DNA of 64,000 nt from Woronichinia naegeliana WA131 (GTDB lineage: Bacteria > Cyanobacteriota > Cyanobacteriia > Cyanobacteriales > Microcystaceae): positions 1,054,001 to 1,118,000 of the forward strand of contig CP073041.1 of assembly GCA_025370055.1 (NCBI GenBank), read 5' to 3'. Of this stretch, positions 1 to 9,761 are shown in pieces (position 1 is the first letter of the stretch; each line of letters opens with the position of its first letter). Position numbers and translations under genes: made by a program. Under the pieces are notes generated by a model. The model ran no database searches, was not told where the DNA came from, and saw only the letters and a program-made list of their open reading frames with translations.

Positions 1-1076
1 AGGAGGGAATGGATTAATACTGCATAGTGCTTTAGCAATTGAGCCAGAAAAAGGACAAGTATTAGGTTTATTATGGCAAAAACTGTGGAATAGGGAGGTA
101 AAAGAAAAGCCCCCAACAGATGAAACGGCGAAGCAGAAAAAAGAAAGACAGAAAGAACAAAGAAAAGCAGCTCGTCAAAGACCATTTGAGGAAAAAGAAT
201 CCTACAAATGGGTAGAGGCTCTAAACACCTGTGAGAAACAGGTAGAAAGTTCAACGAGGGTAATTCATGTATTTGACAGAGAAGGAGATGTTTCAGAAGT
301 CTTTGACTCAGTGCGTCAACTCAAGCATACAGGAGTGCTGGTCAGAGCGTCTCATAATCGTAGTTTAGACAAAAATAGTGAACGACTTTGGCAACATTTG
401 GAATCAGAACCGATTCGTTTTCATCAAGAAATCGAGATTCCGAGTACAGGAAAAAGAAAAGCACGGAAGGTTAAGCTTGCCGTCCGATTTTGCTCAGTTA
501 ATCTACGAACTCCCTATCGTTTTGATAATCGTGACCCGTTGAATGTCTATGCTGTTTATGCGACAGAAATCGATTGTCCCGAAGGCGAAACTCCTTTATC
601 TTGGATGCTTCTGACTACAGAAGTTGTTGAGACTATTGAGATGGCTGTCACTATTCTTCGTTGGTACACCTACCGATGGCGGGTTGAAGAATTTCATAAA
701 GTCCTTAAGTCTGGTTGTCAGAGTGAGCGTTATCGACTTGCCTCTGATGGAATGAAAACTCTTTTGGGTTTTTTAAGTGTCATTGCTGTTGAACTTTTAC
801 ACGTTACTTATCTTCATCGTACCCAGCCCGATGCTCTCGCGATTGAAATTCTTAATCCTCTTCAACTTCAGGTGTTAAAAGCAGCCGCCTCTCAAAAACT
901 TCCCCCTATTTTGACTGTTGCTTGGGCTGTCGAGTCTGTTGCTTTTCTTGGTGGTTATCTTGAACATCGTCGTAAAACTCCTCTCGGTATCCAAGTCCTT
1001 TGGCGCGGTTGGTTGAAGTTGCATGACCTTTGCCAAGGCTGGCAGCTTGCAATCCGCACTTAACGGGAAAAGTCAG
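1..1076 (+). mobile_element. IS-A copy 1 (Tn5-like IS4 type), left part outside window
   Basis: The sequence from base 1 is essentially the same as the right two thirds of the complete 1602-bp copies at 16672-18273 and 53674-55275. The right terminal inverted repeat (ACTTAACGGGAAAAGTCAG) ends at 1076. The left end and its target duplication lie upstream of the window. The element abuts a fragment of a 210-bp repeat at 1077, so it probably inserted into a copy of that repeat. Confidence 0.9.
2..1063 (+). CDS. IS-A transposase, C-terminal part (partial at window edge)
   Basis: Cut-and-paste DDE transposase of the IS4/Tn5 kind. Only the frame from GGNGLILH onward is in the window; the full second ORF has 391 codons. 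The second catalytic Asp lies in VFDREGD and the catalytic Glu in the YRWRVEEFHK segment (YREK-type signature). The reading frame is open from base 2 to the stop at 1063. Function is assigned from these motifs and from identity with the two complete copies. Confidence 0.85.
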   Translation, partial: GGNGLILHSALAIEPEKGQVLGLLWQKLWNREVKEKPPTDETAKQKKERQKEQRKAARQRPFEEKESYKWVEALNTCEKQVESSTRVIHVFDREGDVSEVFDSVRQLKHTGVLVRASHNRSLDKNSERLWQHLESEPIRFHQEIEIPSTGKRKARKVKLAVRFCSVNLRTPYRFDNRDPLNVYAVYATEIDCPEGETPLSWMLLTTEVVETIEMAVTILRWYTYRWRVEEFHKVLKSGCQSERYRLASDGMKTLLGFLSVIAVELLHVTYLHRTQPDALAIEILNPLQLQVLKAAASQKLPPILTVAWAVESVAFLGGYLEHRRKTPLGIQVLWRGWLKLHDLCQGWQLAIRT

Positions 1077-1211
1077 ATGGCCTTTGGAGACTCAAAGCCC
1101 ATGCACGTCGTTGAAAAACTGGGGGTTGAAATTGGAAACAACTCTCTGAAGTCACCATTTTTCGCGTCCTGTGGCATCTAGGTTCGTTTTGTGGACTTTT
1201 TCAGCAGACCC
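1077..1211 (+). repeat. Right-end fragment of the 210-bp GGGCTTGCTG-type repeat
   Basis: Nearly identical to 1690-1825, the right part of the small element at 1616-1825, and ends with the same TTTTTCAGCAGACCC terminus. The left part is missing because IS-A inserted here. The following 33 bases (about 1213-1245) match part of the ISKra4-type fragment at 8847-8876, so this is a junction of three pieces of IS debris. Confidence 0.75.
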
Positions 1212-1246
1212 TACATAATTGACAATCCGATGTTTATGTTTGTTTA

Positions 1247-1407
1247 CTGGACAGTGCGAAGTTCTAGGAAAATCAACGAGTTTACTAGGGTTTCAGCCCC
1301 CAACGCCCTTCTACCCTCTTCCAGACTCACAATCGCTGAAACCCTTTCAATGCAAGGCTTTTAGGCATTTTATCAAAATGTCTGACAGAGAACTTCGCAC
1401 TCTCCAG
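1247..1407. repeat. 161-bp MITE-like element with IS-L-type ends
   Basis: Starts CTGGACAGTGCGAAGTTCT and ends with the inverted copy of that 19-mer with one mismatch. The first ten bases equal the ends of IS-L (CTGGACAGTGGGAAG), so it looks like a non-autonomous derivative mobilised by an IS-L relative. The inside has no convincing gene; an 80-codon open frame over it is not supported. No clear target duplication. Bases 1408-1578 show nothing recognisable apart from one HIP1 site. Confidence 0.65.
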
Positions 1408-1615
1408 ATCTATAAAAAGAAGTATAAATTGGGTATTCCCTCAGAACGCGATCGCAACTAACAGAATATGATCAAAATCGTTAACAAAAAGCACCTCCAT
1501 TAAGAGAGTGCATTGATTGTAGGTTTAAGAGTGTTTTGGGGTATAAATTTTGGGGTAAAAGTTCTGGGCGCACGCAATCATTGGTGTCAACTTAAGCCAA
1601 AACCCTTATTAAATA

Positions 1616-1825
1616 GGGCTTGCTGAATAAGTATAGAACCCTTGCCAGACAATGCTTTCAAGCATTTTAAAAACGATCAGATGCAAGGTTATGGCCTTTG
1701 GAGGCTCAAAGCCCATGCACGTCGTTGGAAAACTGGGGGTTGAAATTGGAAACAACTCTCTGAAGTCACCATTTTTCGCCTCCTGTGGCATCTAGGTTCG
1801 TTTTGTGGACTTTTTCAGCAGACCC
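1616..1825. repeat. 210-bp MITE-like element with IS-C-like ends
   Basis: Imperfect terminal repeats GGGCTTGCTGAATAAGT and GGGTCTGCTGAAAAAGT (17 positions, 3 mismatches). They resemble the GGGCTTGCTGAAAAA ends of IS-C, which makes 6-bp duplications. The flanks are TAAATA and GAAATA, a 5 of 6 match. No coding capacity. A second, truncated copy lies at 1077-1211. Confidence 0.7.
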
Positions 1826-1997
1826 GAAATAAGGATAGGATTGTGGGATAAGCTAGGTAAGGATTGTGGGATAAGCTAGGTGGTGCTAATAAATTATCAA
1901 TCAACGATTAATCAAAGGTTATGGCTCCGAGTACTTACAAATAAGGCTCAATAAGATGTCCTAAAGTAGTTTCAAAGCCTTAATCAGAAAGAGTTAC

Positions 1998-2123
1998 CAT
2001 GGCAAACGCATCTAAATTCTAGACTCCTTATCTGATAAGACTTTCAGCGTTTCATAAAAAATCAATCATGATCTCGGAAACCCTTATCCAGCCTACCTTT
2101 CAAAAATAAGATGCGTTCGCCCT
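1998..2123. repeat. 126-bp MITE-like repeat, copy 1
   Basis: Inner inverted ends GGCAAACGCATCT and GGCGAACGCATCT. The unit is bracketed by an 11-bp direct repeat GAAAGAGTTAC (1987-1997 and 2124-2134). A second copy starts at 63894 inside an IS66 transposase fragment, which supports mobility. No ORF. Confidence 0.65.
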
Positions 2124-2176
2124 GAAAGAGTTACACGTTAAGTTGACACCAATGGCACGCAATGCGTCCCTACGGT

Positions 2177-4183
2177 TTAAACGACACTAAAAACAATTAC
2201 AAATCCCAAGACTGCTGCAAAGACAATCAGGGCATAGAATTGGGCGCGACCATTTTCTAAATACTTCAAACCTTCACCACTAACTAAAGTAACTAACCCT
2301 GTGAGGTTAACGGCTCCGTCAATGACTTTGTAATCAATTTCCATGATCTGCCGTGCTAAACGACGAGAACCCTTAACAAAGAGGCGATCATAAAGGTCAT
2401 CAAAATACCATTTGTTTAGGGAAAAACGGTAAAGTGCGGGGTATTTTTCGGAGATCGCGGCGGGATCAATTTTGTGTTGCAGATACATCAAGATAGCAAA
2501 ACTAATACCGATTAAACCTATACCGATGGAACTGCCCGCCATCACATAAAACTCAGACCAGTCAAATTCTGCCGCTTGTTCAAAAATTTCCCCAGGGGCA
2601 TGAATAAAGGCTTCAAATTGATTAGCCCAGGGACGACCAATTAAGCCAATTAAAATCGAAGGAACAGCTAAAGCCATTAACGGGAAAGTCATGGCGATCG
2701 GGGATTCGTGGGGGGAATGACCGTGACCGTGATCATCGTGATCATTTTCCGTCGGTACTAACCCGTAAAAATCAAATACTTTTTTGTGCAGAGCCTTATC
2801 ATTACCGCGAAATGGGCCTTCAAAGGTCATAAAGTACATACGGAACATATAAAAGGCGGTTAACCCTGCGGTTCCGAAACCAATTAACCAAAGGGCTGGA
2901 TTGGCTTGGAAAGCTAGACCGAGAATTTCATCCTTTGACCAGAAACCGGCAAAAGGCGGAATCCCACAAATCGCCAGGGTTCCGATTAAGAAACAAGTGG
3001 AGGTAATGGGCATATATTTTCGCAAACCGCCCATAATTCTCATGTCTTGGGCTAAAACAGGATCATGGCCGACCACGCCTTCCATACCGTGAATAACGGA
3101 ACCCGAACAGAGGAACAGCATCGCCTTAAAGTAAGCGTGGGTCATCAGGTGAAATAAGCCCGCAGAATAGGCTCCAATGCCCATGGCCATGACCATATAG
3201 CCCAATTGGGAAATGGTGGAGTAAGCTAAACCCTTTTTAATATCGTTCTGGGTGAGGGCGATCGTGGCTCCCAAAAAGGCCGTCACACAACCCGTCCAGG
3301 CGATCACATTCATCGCGGCGGAAATCGGTTCAAAGACGGGATACAGCCGTGCGATCAGAAATACCCCTGCGGCTACCATTGTGGCGGCATGAATCAGGGC
3401 AGAAATGGGAGTCGGGCCTTCCATCGCGTCGGGAAGCCAAACGTGTAGAGGAAATTGAGCGGATTTAGCGACAGGGCCAAGGAAGAGTAAAACAGCAATG
3501 AAGGCGGCAATGCCTGCTCCAATGGTTCCAGAGTTAACGGCCTGTTCTAGGCGTTCTCCTGCAATACCGAAGTCAAAACTGTTGGTGGACCAATATAAGC
3601 CTAAAATGCCGAGCAGTAAGCCAAAGTCACCGACACGGTTAGTGACAAAGGCTTTTTGACAAGCATCCGCCGCCGCCTTGCGATCGTACCAGAAGCCGAT
3701 GAGCAGATAGGAACACATCCCCACCAATTCCCAAAAGATATAAACCTGCACCAGGTTGGGACTAATGACTAGACCGAGCATGGAGGAGGCAAATAAGCTG
3801 AGATAGGCGTAAAACCTAACATAGCCAGGGTCATGGGCCATATAGCCATCGGTGTAGATCATCACTAGAAAGGCTACGGTGGTCACGATGACCAGCATTA
3901 ACGCGCTGAGGTGATCAATGGCAAAACCCATATTCAGGTGAAAATTGCCCGCACTGGCCCATTCCAGTGATCGCGTATAGACTTCATGGCCTTGCAGTTG
4001 ATCCGCAAGTAGCAGGAAGGATAACACCATCGCGGTTCCAGCCAAAAAGACAATGAGAAAGGCATTGAGTTGCCGTAACCCATTGGTAACTTGATTAAAA
4101 GAAATGAGTCCTAGACCGACGATCACTGCTCCCACCAGAGGCAGGACAGGAATTAGCCAGGCATATTCATAAAGCAGTTCCAT
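2177..4183 (-). CDS. ndhF: NAD(P)H-quinone oxidoreductase subunit 5 (NdhF1)
   Basis: Proton-pumping antiporter-like membrane subunit of NDH-1, used in respiration and in cyclic electron flow around photosystem I in the thylakoid membrane. The protein of 668 residues begins MELLYEYAWLIPVLPL and is strongly hydrophobic, with the conserved antiporter blocks FYAYLSLFASSM, FPLHVWLPDAMEGPTP and GIPPFAGFWSKDEI. The sequence type is NdhF1 (respiratory/cyclic form), not the CO2-uptake paralogues NdhF3/F4, inferred from overall resemblance. The frame is open 40 codons further upstream, but start 4183 is chosen because family members begin there and an AGGTGGG-like site precedes it. A His/Asp-rich loop (about residue 500) is seen. 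It is intact although flanked by mobile debris on both sides. Confidence 0.95.
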   Translation of the reverse strand: MELLYEYAWLIPVLPLVGAVIVGLGLISFNQVTNGLRQLNAFLIVFLAGTAMVLSFLLLADQLQGHEVYTRSLEWASAGNFHLNMGFAIDHLSALMLVIVTTVAFLVMIYTDGYMAHDPGYVRFYAYLSLFASSMLGLVISPNLVQVYIFWELVGMCSYLLIGFWYDRKAAADACQKAFVTNRVGDFGLLLGILGLYWSTNSFDFGIAGERLEQAVNSGTIGAGIAAFIAVLLFLGPVAKSAQFPLHVWLPDAMEGPTPISALIHAATMVAAGVFLIARLYPVFEPISAAMNVIAWTGCVTAFLGATIALTQNDIKKGLAYSTISQLGYMVMAMGIGAYSAGLFHLMTHAYFKAMLFLCSGSVIHGMEGVVGHDPVLAQDMRIMGGLRKYMPITSTCFLIGTLAICGIPPFAGFWSKDEILGLAFQANPALWLIGFGTAGLTAFYMFRMYFMTFEGPFRGNDKALHKKVFDFYGLVPTENDHDDHGHGHSPHESPIAMTFPLMALAVPSILIGLIGRPWANQFEAFIHAPGEIFEQAAEFDWSEFYVMAGSSIGIGLIGISFAILMYLQHKIDPAAISEKYPALYRFSLNKWYFDDLYDRLFVKGSRRLARQIMEIDYKVIDGAVNLTGLVTLVSGEGLKYLENGRAQFYALIVFAAVLGFVIVFSVV

Positions 4184-4419
4184 ATTGTGTAATACCCACC
4201 TAAACGATTCGCTTCTTATTCTAGGGATAAGGCCCTTTATTGTGACACAGGCGGGCCTTAAGAAAGTATTTATACTTACCGACTGAGGACAAACGGCGAT
4301 CACAGCTTCAATAACCGGCTAATCAGCGATCGTGATTTTCGATAGATAATGGGGAGGCGATCGCGAATTGAAAATTTGAATATGAGCAATGACGATATTT
4401 ACGCACAAGTTAGACAAGC
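4184..4419. other. ndhF1 upstream region with a truncated gene start
   Basis: Holds several HIP1-like sites and presumably the ndhF1 promoter, which I cannot place. At 4382 on the plus strand an ATG opens a frame, MSNDDIYAQVRQAE, that runs straight into the left end of IS-G at about 4420. This may be the first codons of a gene removed by the IS pile-up. No continuation was found on the far side, so the gene cannot be named. Confidence 0.3.
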
Positions 4420-6183
4420 GGAACTGGTATCGTCTGATCAAAGTTGAAAAAAGTTATGGTGTAAGGCTTTGAGAAAATAGAAAAATAGTTTAAGACTAGA
4501 CATCGGCCCGTTTTTATTATATTATTATTGTCATTATATCAAAGAAGAAGGAAACAGAAAACAATGTCAATATTAAAGAAAAGCTCTATGGAAATCCTGA
4601 ATGATGTTGGCTTGTGCCAAAAGAAAGAGGATGCCTTATTCAAGAAAAACTGTCCTCATTGCTATAGTGAAAAAGTAAAAATACATTCTCATTATCAAAC
4701 GAAAGGTAACGGGGAACGTAAAATGTTCATTTGTCAAGAATGTAGTTCTTGTTTTGCTGAGACTTATGGTAGCGTAATCGCTGGCTTAGAAACCCCATTA
4801 AGTGAAATTGTAAAAGTATTAAAAGCCAGAATGGAAGGAATAGGATTAAATGCAGCAGCCCGAGCATTCGGCTACGCGAAAACAACAATATTGAATTGGG
4901 AAAAGAAATTATCAGGATTACAAGAGACATTATTTTTATACGCCTTAGTGAATGAATTTGTTAAATTAGTAATAGAAGGGGATGAACTATATACAAAAGT
5001 TGGAAAAAATAAAGAAGCAAGTGCCTCTGAGGGTTAGACAATCGTGCTCATGGAAAGGGCTAAGCTGTCATCAGTTTAACTTGCAATAATACTTGAGCCC
5101 TTGTTTTTGATTTTACGTCCCCAACATATTGTCAATCCACCTTCATTAAGAAGTTTATGGATGAGAGATTCTAATTCTTCAATTGATTTGAATAATTTAT
5201 TTGCAATATATTCTTTTGCTGAATGCCATACCAATTCCATTAAATTATAATCGGGACTATAGGGGGGTAAAAACTCCAAAATAATGTTTGGCATTTCTTC
5301 CGTGCTCTCGTCTAGAATTTCTTGCTTTTTGTGGAAGCTCGCATTATCTAAAATAATCACAATCTTCAGACCATTCTTTTCAAAGTCTTCTTTTTTATTT
5401 CCTTGTTCTATCCATTCTCTTTGTATGTCTTTGTAAAATTTTAATAATACACTCTTGAAGTTCTGAGAGTTACCAGTGGGAATCAAATCAACCCACCGTT
5501 TTTTGTCAGTATATCTAATACCACCCATTACATTGACTCTTCCTTTTCTTCTATCTCCCCTCACTTTTTTACGCTTTCCTTTTTTTGTCCAATGTTTTCT
5601 CCGTATTACTCTTAAGCTGAAGCCACTTTCATCCCAAAACCATATCTGGATTGATTCTGGCTTTTCTTTCAAAAGCTTCTTGTACTCTTCAACTTTCTTT
5701 CTAAATTTCTCTCTTTTTTGCTCATCTTGTTTATCTTCTAGACTATATTTTGCCCAGATGTAGACAAATCGCTTTTTTTTAAGCATATTTCTAAGTTGTG
5801 TATTTCCTAACAATATACCCGTTTCTTTTTCCATATGAGTTGATAGTCTTGCTACTGTCCAACGTCCAAATTCATATCCAAACTCTTCAGGCTCTTTGAT
5901 TATTATCTCCGTCAATTTCTCTATGTATTCTTCTGTTACTTTCCTGTGATTTCCTTTTTTTCTTTTGTCTCTTAAGCTTTCTATCTCTTTCGGATTTCCA
6001 TTATTGCACCAGTACCACACTTGTCGTTTGCAACATCCTAATAATCCTGATATTTCATCATACGTTTTTCCTTCATTTCTCAGTAACATAATCAATATTC
6101 TCTCTCTTGTAACTGCGTGCTCTTCCGTTTTAAGGGCTTTTTGTAGCTCTTTCTTGGTCTTTTGGTCTAAGAAGTTTAACGTC

Positions 6184-7361
6184 GGGTACATCCCGGATAA
6201 AGTAGTACACAGAATCTGGGGTAAAATGGAAAAAAACTGATGAGCGAAAAAAGTATGTTACCGATTCCCCCAGAAGAAAAAGCACTGTTAAAACAGCATC
6301 TCACCGAATCAGCCCGTATCTTGCGCAAATATACGGAACCAGAGAAACAGAAGGACTTTGGAAGCATCGAAGTAGAAGTCAGAACCCAGATGTTAGAAAT
6401 TGTGGGGCCAACAATGGGGGAGTTTTTTTTTCAGAAGGGGGAAAAAAACGGTCTGGAAACAAGCGAAAAATCAAAACCCTAGTCGGAGAAGTGGAAATAA
6501 GCCAAAAACAAGCCAGAAAACTAAAGGTGTCGCCAAAAATCGTCTTAAGTCCAGGTTTAGAGAAATGCTGTCTAAGAGCCAGTGCGAAAACATCCTACCA
6601 ACAAGCAGAAGAAGATATAGAGGAGTTGATGGGGATAAAAGTAGGACATAGCAGTTTACATCGCTTGGTAGAACGGACAGAACTGCCCTTAGCTCAAGCT
6701 CAGTCAGAGAGTGCGGGGGTCAGTATAGATGGGGGAAAGATTTGTCTGCGGGGCGAGGAGAAGGAAGGGGGACAGTGGCGAGATTATAAACTGGTGAGTC
6801 TTCATGGCAATGTCTGTGAAGCCTTTTTCCAAGACCCAGAGGGCTTAAAGAATTGGAGCAATGTTCAACCTTTGTCCCCAATAGTGACCTTTTTGGGAGA
6901 TGGTCATCCCGCAATCTGGAATGCGGTAGAGAGTTTCGCCACTCAATCGTGGCTGATACGACGAGAGGTGTTGGATTGGTATCATCTCAAGGAGAATCTG
7001 TTCAAAGTGGGTGGCTCTCTCAAACGGCTAGAAGCAGTGGAGCATTTACTGTGGCGGGGTTTTGTGAACAAGGCAATAGATGCGTTTGATGGAGTCAAAA
7101 GCAAGAGGGCAAAGAATTTTCAAGCCTATTTGACGAAGCATTATCAGCGTATCCCTGATTACCAATACTATCAACAGCTTGGTATTGTGATTGGTTCTGG
7201 TGATGTGGAGTCTAAGATTAAACAGGTGGGAGCTAGGGTTAAATTGTCGGGAGCACGTTGGCATCTTCATAATGTTTCTCGTATTCTTCGGCTACGATGT
7301 GCTTATCTCAATCACTCTCCTCTTTTGAGTGTCAATGTATTATCTTAAGTGGGATGCACCC
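6184..7361 (+). mobile_element. IS-D copy 1 (ISKra4 type), complete
   Basis: 1178 bp between GGGTACATCCC and GGGATGCACCC ends, flanked by a perfect 9-bp duplication TTTAACGTC (6175-6183, 7362-7370). The other copy (23109-25684) also measures 1178 bp once its own insertion is removed. Confidence 0.9.
6240..7348 (+). CDS. IS-D transposase, two frames joined by -1 frameshift
   Basis: ISKra4-type DDE transposase. The first frame (6240-6482) is 80 codons. The second frame is open from the T9 run at 6423-6431 through to 7348 (FFFSEGGKK... then GEVEISQKQARKLKV). The join needs a -1 shift at T TTT TTT (6425-6431), giving about 369 residues. The DDE domain shows SIDGGKICLRG (Asp), VTFLGDGHPAIW (Asp) and GIVIGSGDVESKIKQ (Glu). 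The second copy keeps the same T9 run, so programmed ribosomal or transcriptional slippage is more likely than decay. Starts at ATG 6240, the first in frame. Confidence 0.8.
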
Positions 7362-8043
7362 TTTAACGTCAGCATAGTCATACAAAAAAGTAAGTCTATA
7401 TATTCTACCTTATATCCACTTAGAGTGATGACAGCTTAGCCGCTTTATTTGGCATTTAAAATGTGGTCGAAAAGAGCAGAAATTATTTCTAGAAGCAATG
7501 ATGACGGTAGCGGAATTATTTGAAAGGAGTGCAGAATCTCTCCAGTTATTTACAGATGGAGAAAAGCGATATAGTCAACTGCTATTTGATATTTGTCACG
7601 AAGTATTAAGGACTGGAAAGCGATATTACCGAAGGGTCTTGTAGTAAGACTAAAAAATAAGAGTAGTAAACGTCGAGATTCTGAGGGTAAACTAAAGAAA
7701 GTAGAAACTCCGAAACCAGAACATCCAGAGATAACAGAAAAACCAGAAGAAAAGGACGTCCATGCCAACCACGTTGAGGCATTTAATAGTGCTATCCGAC
7801 GCTATTTAGCCGCCTTTCGTCGTCGTACAAATACTTAGGGCTTGCTGAAAAAGTCAAAAAACGAAAGAAATGTGGGTTAGGGAAGTATGGACTGAAAAAG
7901 CATAGATAACTTATCCTTATGGAAACAAATCAAAATACAGATTTTGTTTAATCTATTGTTCCTTTCTGTCTAAAAAGGTCAACACAAATCACTCCTCACA
8001 AAAGAGAGGAAAATTAACACCATTTTTCACAAGAAAAACGACT

Positions 8044-9761
8044 CTACAACTTTTTACTTTTTGTCTTCTGAAGTAGAGTAGAAAGATTCATTACCAAAAA
8101 GTTCATCGCAATTACCGTTTCCGAGGTCTCAGGTAGTTTGGCCATCACTCGACCAAGACTAAATTTCCTCTTTCCCTGTCCGAATTTACCCTCAATGGCA
8201 TTATGCACTCTTTCATCTGAGCGTGCCTCTTTCTTTTTTTCTTTGCTCACCTCTTTCGGCGGTCTTCCCAATCGGGGACCACTCATTCTTATATCCCTTT
8301 CTTTACAATAAGCTCGATTCGCTTTTGTTCGATAGATTTTATCCACATGAACCGATTCCGGATAACATCCTGTTTCCCTTTTATATTCTTCTATTCGCGC
8401 TTGTAAATCTCCCGATTCGTTGTAATTATCCCAACTTAATTTGTCTAAGAAGACAAAGCCATTCACATTACTTGCCGATATTTTAGCTCCAAACTCTACT
8501 GCTTTTCCCGCTTTTCCACGCACTATTGGACGCACGTGAGGTTGGCTTACACTCACAATTCTGTTTTCTACTTTATTTGTCTTTTTTTCATACATTTCTA
8601 ACTGTTGCTCATACACTTTTCCTAGGGAGCATCTCACCTTTGCAATAAGTAGAAATACTTAACGAGGTAAATGAAAGAGTCAAAAAAGGTAATCATTTAA
8701 ATAGGAACAGCGATGACGAAGTACTTGTGGTACATTGTCAGAATTCCAACTCGCACCAGTAATTTTAAGACGATGACCAATTTGTTTAACTTGAGATTCG
8801 ACAGAGCCAGAGCCAATAGAAATGCCCTCTGCCTGCAAATAACCATAATTGACAATCCGATGTTTATGCTTGTTTAAATAAATGATAAAATTCTCAGCTT
8901 GAGGCTCTGACCATCCCTCAAAACAGGAGATAGCGGCATCCACTTCACCCGTCCAAAGAAAAGACTTGACCTCCTCTTTTCCTATCGTTACAAGCTCTTC
9001 TTGCTCTTTTTTCGTTAGTTTTTCTAACTTTGCTCCCTCTTCTATCATTTTTTCTATATGAGACAAGTTTCTTTTTATATATCCTAGTTGTTTTTTTGTT
9101 CCTTTTCTTCTTTCTTTTTTTGACACACGACGTTTTTTTGCTATGGCTAAGTACTCTTTTCTTGCCACTTCCCTATAAGTCCTCGGCTTTTCTTTCCTTT
9201 TCTCTTTTATTTCTTCATACAGCTTATCTATTATTTTTTCTGTTTTTTCTCTGGCATCATTCAATATTCCTATATCCGTTGGATATTTTATATCTGCTGG
9301 TGTACAAGTCGCATCTAACAATAACTTTCCTTCATTTTCTTTTTTTCTGACGCTACACCCGTCGCTTTTTTTTCTATTTCTTTATTAATTTTATTTATTA
9401 ATTCCATTCCTATTTTTTTACGAAAATGAACCATCATTGACGCATTAAATGCTTCTTTGCTACTATAGCTTTCCATTCCTATAAAGTACTGTAAATAAGG
9501 GTTCTCTTTTATTTGTTCTACTGTTTCTCTGTCACTTTTTCCTGAAATTTCTTTGATAATTAATGCTCCTAATGCCATTCTAAATGATTTGGCTGGGGCT
9601 CCTTTTTTTTCTGTGAAGTTTTTTGCATATTCTTCCTCATATTCTTCCCAGGGAATCATTTTTGACATTTCTATCCAACGATTTTCTTCGTCTAACTGCC
9701 CGCCGAACAGATTTTTCAAGTTTTCTGGTGTTTCAATTGAGTACTGTTGCTTTCGGTACAT
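8044..9761 (-). pseudogene. IS-C copy A transposase, split by 353-bp insert
   Basis: IS5-type transposase. Starts MYRKQQYSIETPENL at 9761. In this copy the first A-run has 8 bases (9366-9373) and the second 7 (9340-9346), so the frame change falls at the second A AAA AAG heptamer (9339-9345). The frame is then open to TIGK at about 8983, where a fragment of another transposase is fused in frame for 98 codons (8680-8975). The true C-terminal part resumes at VYEQQLEMYEKK and ends at 8044. Likely inactive. Confidence 0.8.
8623..8975 (-). mobile_element. 353-bp fragment of a third ISKra4-type element
   Basis: Codes for the last 98 residues of an ISKra4-like transposase (GISIGSGSVESQVKQIGHRLK, then stop at 8680) and ends with TAGGGAGCATCTCACC, an ISKra4-type terminus. 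It is flanked by a 7-bp direct repeat CTTTTCC (8616-8622, 8976-8982) although one side is the middle of a coding region, not an IS end. Confidence 0.75.

Larger units (their letters stand above)
1579..2154. mobile_element. 576-bp non-autonomous element with IS-K-type ends
   Basis: The ends are perfect 17-bp inverted repeats, CATTGGTGTCAACTTAA, shared with IS-K at 12279-13727. It is flanked by a perfect 9-bp direct repeat GCACGCAAT (1570-1578 and 2155-2163), a clean target duplication. No transposase remains. Two smaller elements are nested inside (1616-1825 and 1998-2123). A duplicated phrase (GGATTGTGGGATAAGCTAGG) occurs at about 1834-1880. Confidence 0.8.
5076..7381 (-). pseudogene. IS-H transposase (IS630 type), split by IS-D
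   Basis: IS630/Tc1-like DDE transposase. The visible frame 5076-6183 has an N-terminal helix-turn-helix, then WFWDESGF (first Asp), IILDNASFH (second Asp) and LMELVWHSAKEYI (Glu of a DDE triad). IS-D inserted after the first five codons. Joining 7362-7381 across the 9-bp duplication TTTAACGTC restores the start MTMLTLNFLDQK, and the total of 1119 bases is an exact 373 codons. An alternative start borrowed from the IS-D end (ATG at 6191) gives a slightly changed N-terminus, so some function could remain. Confidence 0.85.
5063..7436 (-). mobile_element. IS-H (IS630 type), interrupted by IS-D
   Basis: Inverted ends AGCTGTCATCA/TGATGACAGCT, flanked by TA (5061-5062 and 7437-7438) as expected for IS630-family insertion. 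Removing IS-D plus its 9-bp duplication leaves 1187 bp. Confidence 0.85.

Noticed and set aside
1219-1461. 80-codon plus-strand ORF
   Set aside because: It lies across a MITE and its flanks, shows no protein-like pattern and no family resemblance.
4184-4303. N-terminal extension of NdhF (40 codons)
   Set aside because: The extension is not NdhF-like and crosses the promoter region; the internal Met matches the family start and has a ribosome site.
7593-7838. Independent 81-codon gene
   Set aside because: It is a shifted continuation of the IS-G transposase (LRTGK to FRRRTNT) cut by IS-C.
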